NCBI GenBank assembly: GCA_038502055.1
Contig: JAXRKN010000038.1
Location: 3,410,001-3,474,000 of the forward strand
Source: Tanytarsus gracilentus
Taxonomy: Eukaryota > Arthropoda > Insecta > Diptera > Chironomidae
Direction of reading: 5' to 3'
Length of the DNA stretch: 64,000 bases
Numbering within the stretch: position 1 is the first letter of the stretch; every line of letters begins with the position of its first letter. Under the pieces are notes generated by a model. It was not told the origin of the DNA. It did not search any database and saw only the letters and a program-made list of their open reading frames with translations. Positions 22,869 through 33,832 of this stretch are shown here, one piece after another. The translations under genes and the position numbers were made by a program.

Positions 22869-23225
22869 TTATTTTTGCTTTTGGAGTTTGGTGATAAGAG
22901 TTTTGATCATCTCCGGTGAAATTTTCATGTCTGGCTCGGGTCCAGGAGTGCCAGGATCTATGCAAATAAAATTAGTATCAAAATTTTATTACTGATCAAA
23001 CAACTTACTTTCAGGTTCATCTCTATTTCCATTCAAGTTTAGAAGAATTGCTTGCAAATTTCTTCTTATCACTTCGAGTGAGACACTGCTAAAATTAAGA
23101 CTTTGTGTCCTTTCAAGGTTAGCATTAACTCCCACATTAACAATATCACCAATGTTGTTGTCACTGATGTCAGTTGGTGCAGAATAAACTGCAGCCACAA
23201 GGGCACAAATTAGGAGAATCTTCAT
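22869..23225 (-). CDS. Small secreted NNxGDI-family protein, member 5, two exons
   Basis: Exon 1 (23009-23225) and exon 2 (22869-22957) join across a 51-bp intron (donor GTAAGT, acceptor TTTGCATAG) to give 101 residues. Exon 1 encodes the signal peptide MKILLICALVAAVYSA, the core ISDNNIGDIVNVGVNANLER and the helix VIRRNLQAILLNLNGNRDE. Exon 2 encodes a Pro-rich spacer and the C-terminal module KISPEMIKTLITKLQ. Without splicing, translation would stop at SKLFDQ and lose the module that other members share, so the intron is well supported. The start is the Met that directly begins the signal peptide; an ATG 15 bases earlier is possible. A minus-strand TATATA (23282-23287) lies about 60 bp upstream. 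Confidence 0.88.
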
Positions 23226-23445
23226 TATTTCGCACGTCAAAAAAAAACGCTACTGAAAGCGGTTGCATTGAAGTCAATGACTATATATGCCACCATCCAT
23301 TTCTTATCATAAACGAATTTAAGCTTCTAAAGTGCACCTACTTAAAAAATAATTTTTAAAAGATAAAAAACTAAAGCACATGTGAGTGAATCAAAAATTT
23401 AGAGAATTTTATTTCGTTTTGTGATTTGATCACGTGATGTTACAA

Positions 23446-23754
23446 TTAATGTTTATGACTCAGAGCTTCGTAAAGCTTTTCAAGGGTTTTCGGTTCGATG
23501 TGAGTAATTTTTTGTTCATTTGAATCTGATTCAATCGGTTGAGGTGGTGCCACAACTGCAAGATTTTGTTGATTAATCATTCCAAGTAAAAAGTTCATCA
23601 AAAATGCGTTGACTTGATTGTTATATTTTAAACTTCCTTGAACATCAACATTCAAAATATTTCCAACGTTGTTGCTCGATATTTGAGAGGGACCTTCAGC
23701 AGCAGGTGCAGCAGAAATTACAGCAACAAAAGTTAGAAATATTATAAGCTTCAT
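23446..23754 (-). CDS. Small secreted NNxGDI-family protein, member 6
   Basis: The product has 102 residues and no cysteines. The signal peptide MKLIIFLTFVAVISAAPAA is followed by the core ISSNNVGNILNVDVQGSLKY, with the family Asp replaced by Asn (GN instead of GD). A helix FLMNFLLGMINQQ and a linker LAVVAPPQPIES follow, then a C-terminal helix HIEPKTLEKLYEAL that corresponds to the SPE-type module. It is closest to member 1 in the linker. It is head-to-head with member 7 across about 300 bp rich in GATA-type words. Confidence 0.87.
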   Translation of the reverse strand: MKLIIFLTFVAVISAAPAAEGPSQISSNNVGNILNVDVQGSLKYNNQVNAFLMNFLLGMINQQNLAVVAPPQPIESDSNEQKITHIEPKTLEKLYEALSHKH

Positions 23755-24049
23755 GATCTAGTTTAGTAAAAAGCTGAGAGTAAACTGAATTTTTTGAGTG
23801 AAATTTTTTAAAAATGTAAATCTTTATCTTTATTGCAAACTGATAAGATTAAAGCTTAAGATAATCCTAAATCTAAAATTTATTTTCTTTGTGTGATAAA
23901 AAGTATGCTGAATGTCATTTTAATCTTGTCGATATTTATTATGGCCATAAAAACTAAAAAAATTATTACTCTTTGATAATTTTTTTTATAAAACTCATTT
24001 GCGATGAACTAAAATGACTCAGTTTTATCAACTTCATCACATCGACAAG
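23755..24049. promoter_or_regulatory. Divergent control region between members 6 and 7
   Basis: It holds several GATA-type words: TTTATCTTTATTG near 23822, CTGATAAGATT near 23841 and AAGATAATC near 23860. TATAAAA at 23987-23993 serves member 7. The clustering of GATA words in a compact divergent promoter suggests shared control in a GATA-driven tissue such as fat body, haemocytes or midgut. That is inference from motif knowledge. Confidence 0.5.
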
Positions 24050-24355
24050 ATGAAAATCGTTGCCCTATTTTTAATTTCTTTAGCGATTGGTGTTTTTTCA
24101 GCACCGACAGACATCAGCGACAATAATATTGGTGACATCATCACTGTTGGAGTGAAAGCAGATTTGAATTTAAAAAATGACATCTCAGCATCGCTTTTCA
24201 ATTTTTTGGGTGCCAGGACTAATGGACAATCTATTGGTATCAATCGAAGAATGCAAGATTTTCAACCATTAATGAAACGTGCATCAATGCCATCAATTTC
24301 ACCCGATTTTATTAAGAATATTTCAAAAATGTTGTCTGAAAGTCAAAAATCTTAA
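24050..24355 (+). CDS. Small secreted NNxGDI-family protein, member 7
   Basis: The product has about 101 residues and no cysteines. The start is the second ATG (24050), which begins the signal peptide MKIVALFLISLAIGVFSA. The ATG at 24014 lies only about 25 bp from the TATA box at 23987, so it is probably upstream of the transcription start. The core is ISDNNIGDIITVGVKADLNL. The middle helix is altered (LFNFLGARTN). A basic segment INRRMQDFQPLMKRA ends with the dibasic KR, and the C-terminal module SISPDFIKNISKML closes the protein. A poly(A) signal lies at 24367. It is tail-to-tail with member 8, the stops 43 bp apart. Confidence 0.87.
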   Translation: MKIVALFLISLAIGVFSAPTDISDNNIGDIITVGVKADLNLKNDISASLFNFLGARTNGQSIGINRRMQDFQPLMKRASMPSISPDFIKNISKMLSESQKS

Positions 24356-24398
24356 AAAAATGTTTGAATAAAATATTTGAAAATTTATTTTGTCTTTT

Positions 24399-24644
24399 TT
24401 AAAATGGAAAGTTTGGTGCTTGGGGTCGTCCGTCTTCGTCGAGTGGTAGTGGTCTACCTTCCATATTGATCCACCGAAGAATTATGTCAATCATGCTTGC
24501 ATTTAATTCATTTCGAATGCTCGCATCTGCGTTGACATTCACATTTACGATATCGCCAAGATTGTTCTCGGAAATTTCCGACGGTGCGGTGTGAATGGCA
24601 ATGATAAGAATTGTAAAGATGATGAGAAATGCGATTACTTTCAT
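24399..24644 (-). CDS. Small secreted NNxGDI-family protein, member 8
   Basis: The product has 81 residues, the shortest core-bearing member. A signal peptide starting MKVIAFLIIFTILIIAIHTA is followed by the core ISENNLGDIVNVNVNADASI and the helix MIDIILRWINMEG. It then has a short acidic/Pro tail, LDEDGRPQAPNFPF, with no SPE-type helix, as in member 4. No cysteines. The 3'UTRs of this gene and member 7 must overlap on opposite strands. Confidence 0.87.
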   Translation of the reverse strand: MKVIAFLIIFTILIIAIHTAPSEISENNLGDIVNVNVNADASIRNELNASMIDIILRWINMEGRPLPLDEDGRPQAPNFPF

Positions 24645-27600
24645 TTTTATATGCTGCTGTTGTCTTTCATCAAAATATCAATGTAAACTGAAGCAGACCA
24701 TGCGGAATCGAATGACAAATGGCTGAGTTTTCACTTATCAACGACACACATTCCTCATTGAGACGATAAAGGAATGACAAAGATTTCATTAAAGACATTA
24801 AGAGGACTTTATAGATAAAAGCTTCCGACATTGATGAATAATCAATAAAAATTATTACAAAATTTAATCTCAAAAAAATCACTGCAATTTTAATTAACGC
24901 CATAAGGAGGCGGAACCTTTAATATCTGATTTTTACGGGCTCATAATATCTTGATCGCGTTATAAAATCAATCGATAAAAATTAAATAATTTTGATAAGA
25001 AAAAAGTTATCTCATTTTACAGACCTGATTAATTCTTGACCGATTCAAAAATTGAGGGTAATAAGTTGATGCGATAAAAATAATTTGATATATCAATGTC
25101 ACTTGGAAGATTAATTCCACATCTTAAGGATTTATAAAAAAATTCAAAATTCTTTTTAAAAAAATTATTTCTCAATTTTCTCATGACACTTTAGGGATCT
25201 CTCATAGTTCTTTTCTCCCTATAAATTATCACAACGCTTTTAATGAAGTTCATCAATTTTTCTGAACTCTCTTTTTTCCGCCTCGTGTTTCACTGATGCT
25301 GTTATTGTCAGTTCAACTTCCATATTTGTATGAAATGATATGATACGAGTGAAGCCTGCAGATATAAAAATGCCTTCAATAAAAATTGGATTTTTACTCG
25401 TCAGTGAAACAAAAATATTGTTGTGATTAATCTATGTCGAATGTATCGACTTTTGTCGATTTTCATTTCCTGCTTTTTGACACTCTTTTGACTATTTTTT
25501 TAAGCCATCAATAAAATTTTATTAGCGTTTTTTTCGAGAGAGTGAGTTAAGCATAAAATGATTATGAATTATTGAATTTGTCACACGTGTTGTTAAATTT
25601 ATATGTTTTGTCGAGTGATGAGACCACCAGAGACGACGAAAAATATTTATTTGGCACACTCTCAAGCACGACATCATCTCCTTCCGTAAATGTATCGTCT
25701 TGTTGATTTTTAATTAAATTTTAATCGTCTTCAAGTTTCACCACGATGGGCACACCGATGGCAAAATACATTTCCGGCTGTTTTTTTAAACACGATGTTT
25801 ATCGAGAAATTTCTTTCTCAATGTTGCTTGTATAAATTTTATATTTATTTATTATATTAAATCATAATTCAATCAACCAGAAAAAAAGCTTCTAAAAACG
25901 ATGTAGAGTAAAAAAAGTGACTTTGACGAAGATGATGTGAAGATGGTTGCGAGATAAAAAGGTCAAAGTTTTGTGTAGACGCTGAACGAGAAGAAAAAGC
26001 AGGGCATTAAAATTCTTTATGCCTTGTTTGAAAATGTATTTGATCGAAGTAAGAATATAAATAGCTTTTACTTTCATTTTAAGGCCATACATCCATATTT
26101 GACTCAAGCATGATTTCTTTCTCTCTCTCTTTCATATTCTACTTCATCATGCTGATGCTTCTGGTAGTATTTTCCCTTTTCTCGAGACATGTAATTTGGA
26201 GAAGAAAATAAAATTGAATAATTGGTGAATGGGAACGAAAGTCGAGATGAATATTAAAGCTCATTAAAATATGTTCTTGCCATCTCATTTTCAGATGATG
26301 TTACTAAAATAAATGATAAACCAGAAGTACAATTTTAAAGAAGCTCCACAAAATTTCCTCTAAATTCATTTTATAAAAAAACCGTGATGGTGAACGTGAC
26401 ATAAATTTTTGAGCGGAATTTTTTGGTACAACAATAATTTTGGTTGATGGCAAATTATCCAGTTTCGTAAAATACTTTCGTTCATCATTCATTTAATTTA
26501 ATTCTGTTCTTTTTTAAATAAATATTTCTACTGACCCTTGAAAATACTTCACAGGAATATTAGATGTGCACTAAATTTTTGCACTGTACTAAAATTCATT
26601 GAAAAAATAATTAGTTTAAACAATTATCAAAGTTGCTAAAATTTTTTTTCAGTCATTTAAATTTTTTAAAACTTTTAAGAAAAAAAATAAATTTTTTTTG
26701 AAAATTTAAGAAATTTTGGTCAAAATGAAATTAATACTTAAATTCGTTAGTATTTGAAAGAATAACAAATTACAGAGTATGGCCATGCCGTGAATCATTT
26801 TTCCATACAAATGTTGAGAAATTTTTTTTTTGGTTGTTTTATGGTCATTAATTGCCGCTTTACGATGCTTCTCAGTATGCAAATTTTGTTCCTCTCATTC
26901 GAAGGCAATGAACTTGAAATGATTTATAATCGGTGAGGTAACAATTGTTAATAAATCAACAGCTCTTAAAGAAAAACGACGCATCAAATTTGACAACATT
27001 GTCATCATCATTTGCAACACTCTTTAATTCTGCTTTATCGACTAACGCATTAAATCTCTTCACGCTTATATTTTATATTGCAAGAATGAATAGATACCCA
27101 TCAAAATATTAACACCGCAAAAAAACTCAAATAATTCTCTGTAATCCTCAACATTATCTTCCGCAACCACCCTCGAGCAGGGTGAGAAGAATGAACTGCG
27201 AAAAGTGTCGCTTAAAAATTGGATAAACATCTGCTCTTCTCATAATTTCATTTCCGCCTCTCGACTTCTCTCTTTTTTTTATATTTTCCACTCTATAAAA
27301 AGCTGTTCTTATCCACTTAAATAACAAGTACTTTGGCGCGTTGAATTAAAACAAACTTCCTTCCCTTTTTTATTTCTCAACGGTGAACGCGAAGCGGTGT
27401 GGGAATGTTGAGGGTGGAAAATCATAATTTCATTATGTTTCGCCACTGAATGCCATAAAAATAAATATTATGTTCAGTAGACGACGGCAAGGAATTTTCT
27501 TCTTTTAAAAGAGAGAGAAAAGAAATTGGAAAATGCAAAAGAAATTAAGCTGAAAACTTTTTTTCTCTCTAAATTCTTTCGCATTTAAAAAACCTTAAAG

Positions 27601-30600
27601 TATTAAAAACATTCTTGTTTGCCTTTTAAAGACACCAAAAAACAAGGAAGGAAGTGGTTGCATATAAAAAATCTGAGATGATTTGAGGGCGGATGAAACT
27701 TACTTTTACTGCCTCTTCAATGCCCCCGAGGGAGCGAAACATTTTCCTATTAAATGGCAAAGCAGGAAAAAGTTATCGCTGTCGATGGCTGTTGAAACTT
27801 CTATCATCATGAAATTTCACAAAGTGTTTGATTGGCAAAATATTTCCTCTTCTCTGCTCTTCTTTTTTTTCGCAAATTCACAGTGACGGTGATGATGGGA
27901 TGTAGCGAGAGTGAGGGAGAAAATTTGCTGTTTGAAAAAGTTTGTTTAGATATTTTTTAAATTTAATATTAAATCGATATGTTTGCAAGAGAGAGAAGCG
28001 TTCGATGTTTCCTCTGTGCACACATCTTCAGGGGTAAGATATCAATGTCAATGATGAAATGTCAGACAAACTTTTTTTTTCGGCTTTGAGGGAGTGTGAA
28101 TTTGATTAATTCTCCTTTTCTGCTTTAAAACGCTTATTTTTATTTTTCTCGCCCGCTCACTGTTGACGTCTCATGAACATTGAACATTATCAACGTGTCA
28201 AGAGCACACAAGGGTGTGGAATTATATTTAGGATAGCAATAAAGAGTGATGATAGCGGTAATTTGCATATCTTCAGACAAAAGGAAGTTTTTGATCGGTC
28301 TTTGACCCAATTTGATTTATTAAACTTTTTTTCTCAACTAATTTAATCGGAAAATGATTAAAATTTTAAATTCTTTAATTATGAATTTTAATAATTTTTA
28401 TGAGTTAAATTAAATCACATCAACCGTCTTAAATCACTATTGGCATCAATCGTTTCATGATGTTGGTGGTGTGTACAAAGGCGTTAAATGAGCTTCATTT
28501 AATTGCTTACTAAACCTCATGTTTTTCATTTAAAGTGAGTATAACCCGTTCACTGAACGTTTTGTTCGTTAAAATTAATTAAATGTTCGGCAATTAAGTC
28601 ACAAATGTTTACACATTAAATTATTCCTCGAGCGAAAAGTGGGGTTGAGGAGGGTTTACATATTTTTCGCTTTAAAATTAGGGAAATTTTTCTTCCAAGT
28701 CTCAGCTGTAAATTTCATTCTTCTCCTAAGCACAAAATAAATTCCTTTAAAAACTTCTTCACTCCGCTATCTGAACTGAAATTGATATAAATCGCTACAG
28801 ACGCTTGCGGAGTGAGTTTAAGAGCAATTTTCAAGTCAATTAATATTCATTTCATACATTTAATTAAAAGCTATAAAGTGAGAGAGATAAACCGCATGTA
28901 CATTAATAATTTTTCACGCACTTTGCCCTCCAACGTACGAGAGCGACACATTAATTTTTATTATTTTTCTTTAAGTGAATAATCGTCGAAGAAATTTATG
29001 TTCCGTAAAGAAAGTGAAATTTAAAATCGCTAGAATTCTTGTTTAACTCGGAACATTACCAGAAGATGCTTCACTCAAAACCTGATTTTTCCTCTCTTCA
29101 TTTCACGATTATTGACCATGAAAATTATTGCTAATGAAAGTAATTATAAATGTACATAGATCATGGACATACATACGCACAATGAAGTCATTTTGGGCAT
29201 CACTAATTCAAGAGAGAGACTTCCGTGCTAATTTTTCTTATATGCGACAAAACTTAATGTGCTGCTAACTCAATTAATACTCGAAATCACCATGAATGGA
29301 GAAGAAAACTTTTTTCTCACTTTCGACCGAATAAATATAGCAAGACGGGAAGACATCTATTGAGCTTAAGTAGCCATCGATCATAATGTGTCGCGCATGT
29401 ATGCAACAGCAGGCAATATCGGATTGACTAGAGTAAATTATGAAAATGGCAATCAATACGCGAACGTTGAGCGACAAGAGAAAGAGAATGCGAATGAAAT
29501 TATGATAAATCACGTCGTCAGAAGTTGATTTCATTAAGGGAATGTGTGGAGAGCACTTTCTACCATCATTCCAATTATAAACAATTCTTAAGTGGCTTCT
29601 TCTTCTATTTATTTCGAGATAAAATGGCAAGTGAAACTACACACGCATGATCAAGTTTAGAACTAGATTTCTCTAAATAGAATTCCAAGATTTTTATTTT
29701 CATTTTCAGTACGTTTTCTGCCTCTTAATGTGTCATTTAAGTATGAATGTATGTTGACTGACTAATGCACTTATCTCTTTCTTCGCGTTGAAGAATCAAC
29801 ATTTGCTTTTAAAAATTTAAAGCGTAGATTTTTTTGGTGTTGCAGCGAAATTATTGAAATTAAATAATTAATTTTTTTATTCCAAGTTTATTTATATTTT
29901 TTCAGACATTTTGCTGGCAACAGCTCAATTTAAAAAAGAAATTCTTTCTATCTAAATATTGACTCAAGTAGGTATGAACTCTTCGCTTCAATTTCCATAA
30001 TTCTTAACCATGGAAAATCACTTCATTTCGAAGCATTGTGTTCACCTTCTTTCATTGTATATCGCTCTAACAATGCATTCCCATTAAATGACAATCTAAA
30101 AGCACGCAACATTTGAGCATCAAAATTGCACATTTTCTATTCAACTTGAGTTCCCTCGCACATTAGCGTCATTTGACCATCAAAAAGCATTCCACGATGA
30201 GAGCTCAGGAAAAAGAAATGGGTCAAATTTATTTACACCGGCCTCTCCTCGTCAGCCACACGATATCTTCTTATATTTGAATTCTTTCATGTAAATTTGT
30301 TTGTATGTCATGCAAATAAAAGTGGAAAGAATTGAGCGAGAGAGAAAATGAAACTTTTTTTCATTAAGCTCATGAGCTTAAATGCTCACGCGCTTAATTT
30401 AATAATAAAAATTCTCTTCATCTGCATATGGAGTCATAAAACGAGATCCATATATAAAGATTTTGGTATTTGAATGAGTAGACATGCATTGATTCGATTA
30501 CTAATCGAATGTGGTTTAATTCATTCGATTTATAATCAATTTCTACTTTTTACTTTTATATCTTTTTTTGTGGATTCTTTCAATGAAGTTTTTTCTTCTC

Positions 30601-31141
30601 TTTAACATTGTTATGCACACATCTATGTCGTTTATCTGGCACATTGAGTCATCGTTTAGGCCTCGAGTGTGCTTCCATGCAATAGTGACTGAATGAATTT
30701 TACAGAATCGCTTGAAAATTACAGTTTTTGGCACTCGCACACTCTCATGGGTGGTGGAGAATGTCTGGCATTCACATTTTCGGCAATTATTAGCAATTTC
30801 TTTTCAAATTATCTTCACTTTCAGTTCATCTTCAAATAAAATAAATAAATATCTCGAAGCGAAGCCAACACTTGCGTTTTTACATCCTCTTTGAATTTTT
30901 TTTTGGTTATGTGAATTTTTTTGATAGCTCAACTTGATTTTATATTCTCGTTTTATTTAAGCGATGATTTGACATGAACTGTGACATTTTAACATCATGA
31001 ATATGAGAAAATAATATTTTAAAATGATGATCACTGATAGACGTGTAAGGAGATTTTATATCGTAATTTTATGCATTATAAAAAACTTGAAAATGTCTGT
31101 AATAGTTTTCCAGTAATTTAAAATAAATTTAAGCTTTTTTA

Positions 31142-31146
31142 GAATG
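31142..31146. repeat. Left target-site duplication of the 624-bp element
   Basis: GAATG directly before the left terminal inverted repeat; the same five bases follow the right end at 31771-31775. Confidence 0.55.
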
Positions 31147-31770
31147 CACACTGGTTCAGTTTCATATATATTATTTTCCAAAAAGGCAAGGTCTGTTTTC
31201 AGAAACAAAACGTCATTTTTCAAGTAGTTCTGACCTTTCTTTATAAGTCCTCAAATTTTCAGCACTTTGAACCAGGGAAATTAAGCCGCATTTAGGGTTC
31301 AAAGTGACTGACTATAATATTGCTAAAAAAAACCTTTTTAGTTTACCCCTTCTAACTTTGATTCAAACATCTTAGTTTTAAAGTTAAATAAGTAAAATGC
31401 GAGAACATGCTTTGAAGTTTTTTATCAAATTTAATTTAATTTTTTCTAAACTTTGGAACTGCCTTAAAATGAGTAAGCAAAATACGTCAAACGGACCTTC
31501 ACAAAAATTGATCTACGAAAAAAGCTTTACCAAGCTTTACTCTAAAATTTTCGAATTCTAACAGCTAAAGCATAAATCTATCGAATGAAAACACTTTGGT
31601 GTGCCCGTTCGTGCCCGTTTATCTTAAAATCAATTTTAAAAATGAACTAAATTTGCAGTTTTTTCATACAAAATGGGGTAAAATGATTAAATTTTCTCTT
31701 TGAAATTGAACCCAAGTTATCTTTGAATTTTTTTTGCTGGTAAAAAAGTACGTATACCTGAACCAGTGTG
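31147..31770. mobile_element. Non-autonomous DNA transposon (MITE-like), 624 bp
   Basis: Perfect 13-bp terminal inverted repeats, CACACTGGTTCAG at 31147-31159 and its reverse complement at 31758-31770, are flanked by a 5-bp direct repeat GAATG (31142-31146 and 31771-31775), which fits a target-site duplication. Inside is an 11-bp hairpin arm pair (CACTTTGAACC at 31263-31273 and its complement at 31296-31306) and a tandem GTGCCCGTTC/GTGCCCGTTT (31601-31620). There is no transposase ORF. A 5-bp duplication and a CAC start recall Transib-type or related CAC-ended elements, but the superfamily is not settled. Confidence 0.7.
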
Positions 31771-32999
31771 GAATGGTAAATTTAAATTTTTGAATTCTAG
31801 TTTTAAACATTTTTAAAATAGGTAAATTTTTTCTTCTTTTAAAGATTTTAAAAATTTAATGAATCCATAATAAAAATTCTTTCTTATTAATTATTTCTTT
31901 GAATTTTTTATTCGTTTTTAAGTGTCTTCACATCTGAATCTGTCATCATCTATTTAAATGAATATGATAATTTTTTGGCTAATCAATAAAAACTCGAAAA
32001 TATTTTCGATCTTGAAATTCAAGATTTTTTATTAAGCAATAATTTGATTTAATTTTATCGAAAATAATTTTTATATTTAATCGTCAACGAAATAACTCAA
32101 ATTACAATCTCAATGATTATTCACATGAGAGTGCAGTAGACATTGATAGATTAACATTTACATAACTCGTGAAAGGGAGCTCTCACTAAACAACAATTAC
32201 AGCTATCACATATATGCATATATAATATTTTCACATTTTTAAGAGAGAGTGTATTGGTTCAAAAGGTGCACTTTTATTAAATCATTAAATGCATGCCTCA
32301 TTTTTCATTTTATGCCATGCTTTACATATCTTAACATTAGTACTAGTAGATCACGTGGAAAAAAAGGTAACTAACTAATAGAGAGTAAAAAATTCACATG
32401 ATAATTTCTGCACACCGCGATATTAAATTATAATTTTTGCTTTGCTCGAGACAGCTCTCTTGAGAGGTTCTCACAGCACAATTCTTTCTCTGAGATTATA
32501 AATTATCATAAGATTGTTTGCCGGGGAGATTTTTCTCGTGTTGTTGCAACAAAGAAAAACTTTTCATTTTCAGTGTGTTGAATGCATAAAGCTTAAAGGG
32601 TCTTAACTTTGATAAATGAAATTAATTTTTTTTTGACATCCAAAATATTTTTATCTCAAAGGCATTCGATGATGAAGAGCGACCAATTATGGATGCTCAA
32701 AGAAACTCGTTTGTCAATATACACAAAAAAATGTGAGTCGACAACTTTTGATTTCGTGCAAAAAAAAATAAAAAGTATCGAGATATAGCTTAGCTGTAGT
32801 TTGCGTACACACATTTCGATACTGCGATCCGGTTTTTATCATAAAAATGAAGTAAACATTTTTTCGGAGCTTGAAGTAGACAGGCACACAGCAGAGACAA
32901 GAGCGTTAAGCAGGCAAACAGCGAGCGGCGAGCAAGGTGGAAGGGGGCCAAGTAAAAGTGGGACTGTTGGATGTTTGTGTGTGTGGTGTTGTGCACCTT

Positions 33000-33832
33000 T
33001 TTTTGCGTGTGTATAAACTTCCCATTCAACAATTCTTTTTCTTCTTCTCTCGCTCGCTCTCTCGTTGTGCACATAACTGAATTTTTATTTCCAAGCTGCT
33101 TCAAGTGTCTTTTGTTGTGGCTCATAGTATTACTATACAAGGTATATGTAGACTTCGCGCGAGTGAGTAGAGCGAGGAAAAAAAAGAAAAAGTAAATGCT
33201 TTGCAAAGAAACTTGGAAGAGAAGAGAACCAACACTATCGAAGTCTTCGTCGTGGAGATCGACAACAGCAGCAGCAGCAAAAATTGGTGCTGCGGGAAAA
33301 AAAAGCACGAAACATTCAAATTCATTTACAATCAAAACGATTTTTAGTATAATTCGAAATTTCTGCTCAAGCAGATGTCGGATGGGACAAGCGAAAACTT
33401 TTTTTTCTGGCGATCGTTGTTCGCAATGGCAAGTTGGCACAAATGAAAATCGTGTCGTGAAGTCTTTTTTCTATACAGTTTAAAAAAATAATATATTGAA
33501 GAAATAAATAAAAAATAATTCAAAGGATAAAAGTGCATGTAAAAGGAAAATTTATTGAATATTTTAAAGTTCCCACTAAAGTGTGTCTTGCATGCTGGTG
33601 CCATAAAAAGAAATCCTCAGAATTGTGAATTTTTGGATTTATTGCAAAAAAAGAAAGAAAATTAAAAAGAAAATAAAGGAAAAAAAGTCGCATACGGTAC
33701 GAGGATTATTTTGCAAAAAGTGCAGAAACCCAAAACCGAGTGAAAAAGCGGATTAAGTAAAAAAAGGAGAAAGGATTAAATTTGTATCCAGGATTTTTCG
33801 CATTCCCATTTCCGGAAATAAATCTGTCAAAC
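33000..33832 (+). promoter_or_regulatory. Probable promoter and 5' leader of the large secreted gene
   Basis: A CT-rich run of GAGA-type sites (33040-33068, with TCTCTCGCTCGCTCTCTCG) is followed by a less AT-rich stretch and then by an A-rich purine stretch up to the ATG at 33833. The exact transcription start is not visible. The composition fits a long untranslated leader. Confidence 0.35.

Larger units (their letters stand above)
24645..33832. other. Intergenic region with one DNA transposon and a long 5' leader zone
   Basis: About 9.2 kb of AT-rich DNA lies between the small-protein cluster and the first coding exon of the large secreted gene. I see no gene with coding character; open frames here are short, in conflicting phases and low in complexity. 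It holds a probable DNA transposon (31147-31770), GATA-type words near 24733 and 25000, and a CT-rich GAGA-like run near 26117. From about 33000 on it probably holds the promoter and untranslated leader of the large gene. Confidence 0.55.

Noticed and set aside
24014..24049. Upstream ATG that would extend member 7 by 12 residues
   Set aside because: It lies about 25 bp after the TATA box and so probably before the transcript start, and it would bury the signal peptide.
29274..29630. Minus-strand ORF of 118 codons in the intergenic region
   Set aside because: No signal peptide, domain, nearby TATA box or family similarity; composition is that of AT-rich non-coding DNA.
32790..33440. Minus-strand ORF of 216 codons over the 5' leader of the large gene
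   Set aside because: It is dominated by translated CT/GA and poly-A/T runs (Phe, Leu and Lys stretches), overlaps other long frames on both strands, and shows no domain. Best seen as a by-product of low-complexity DNA.
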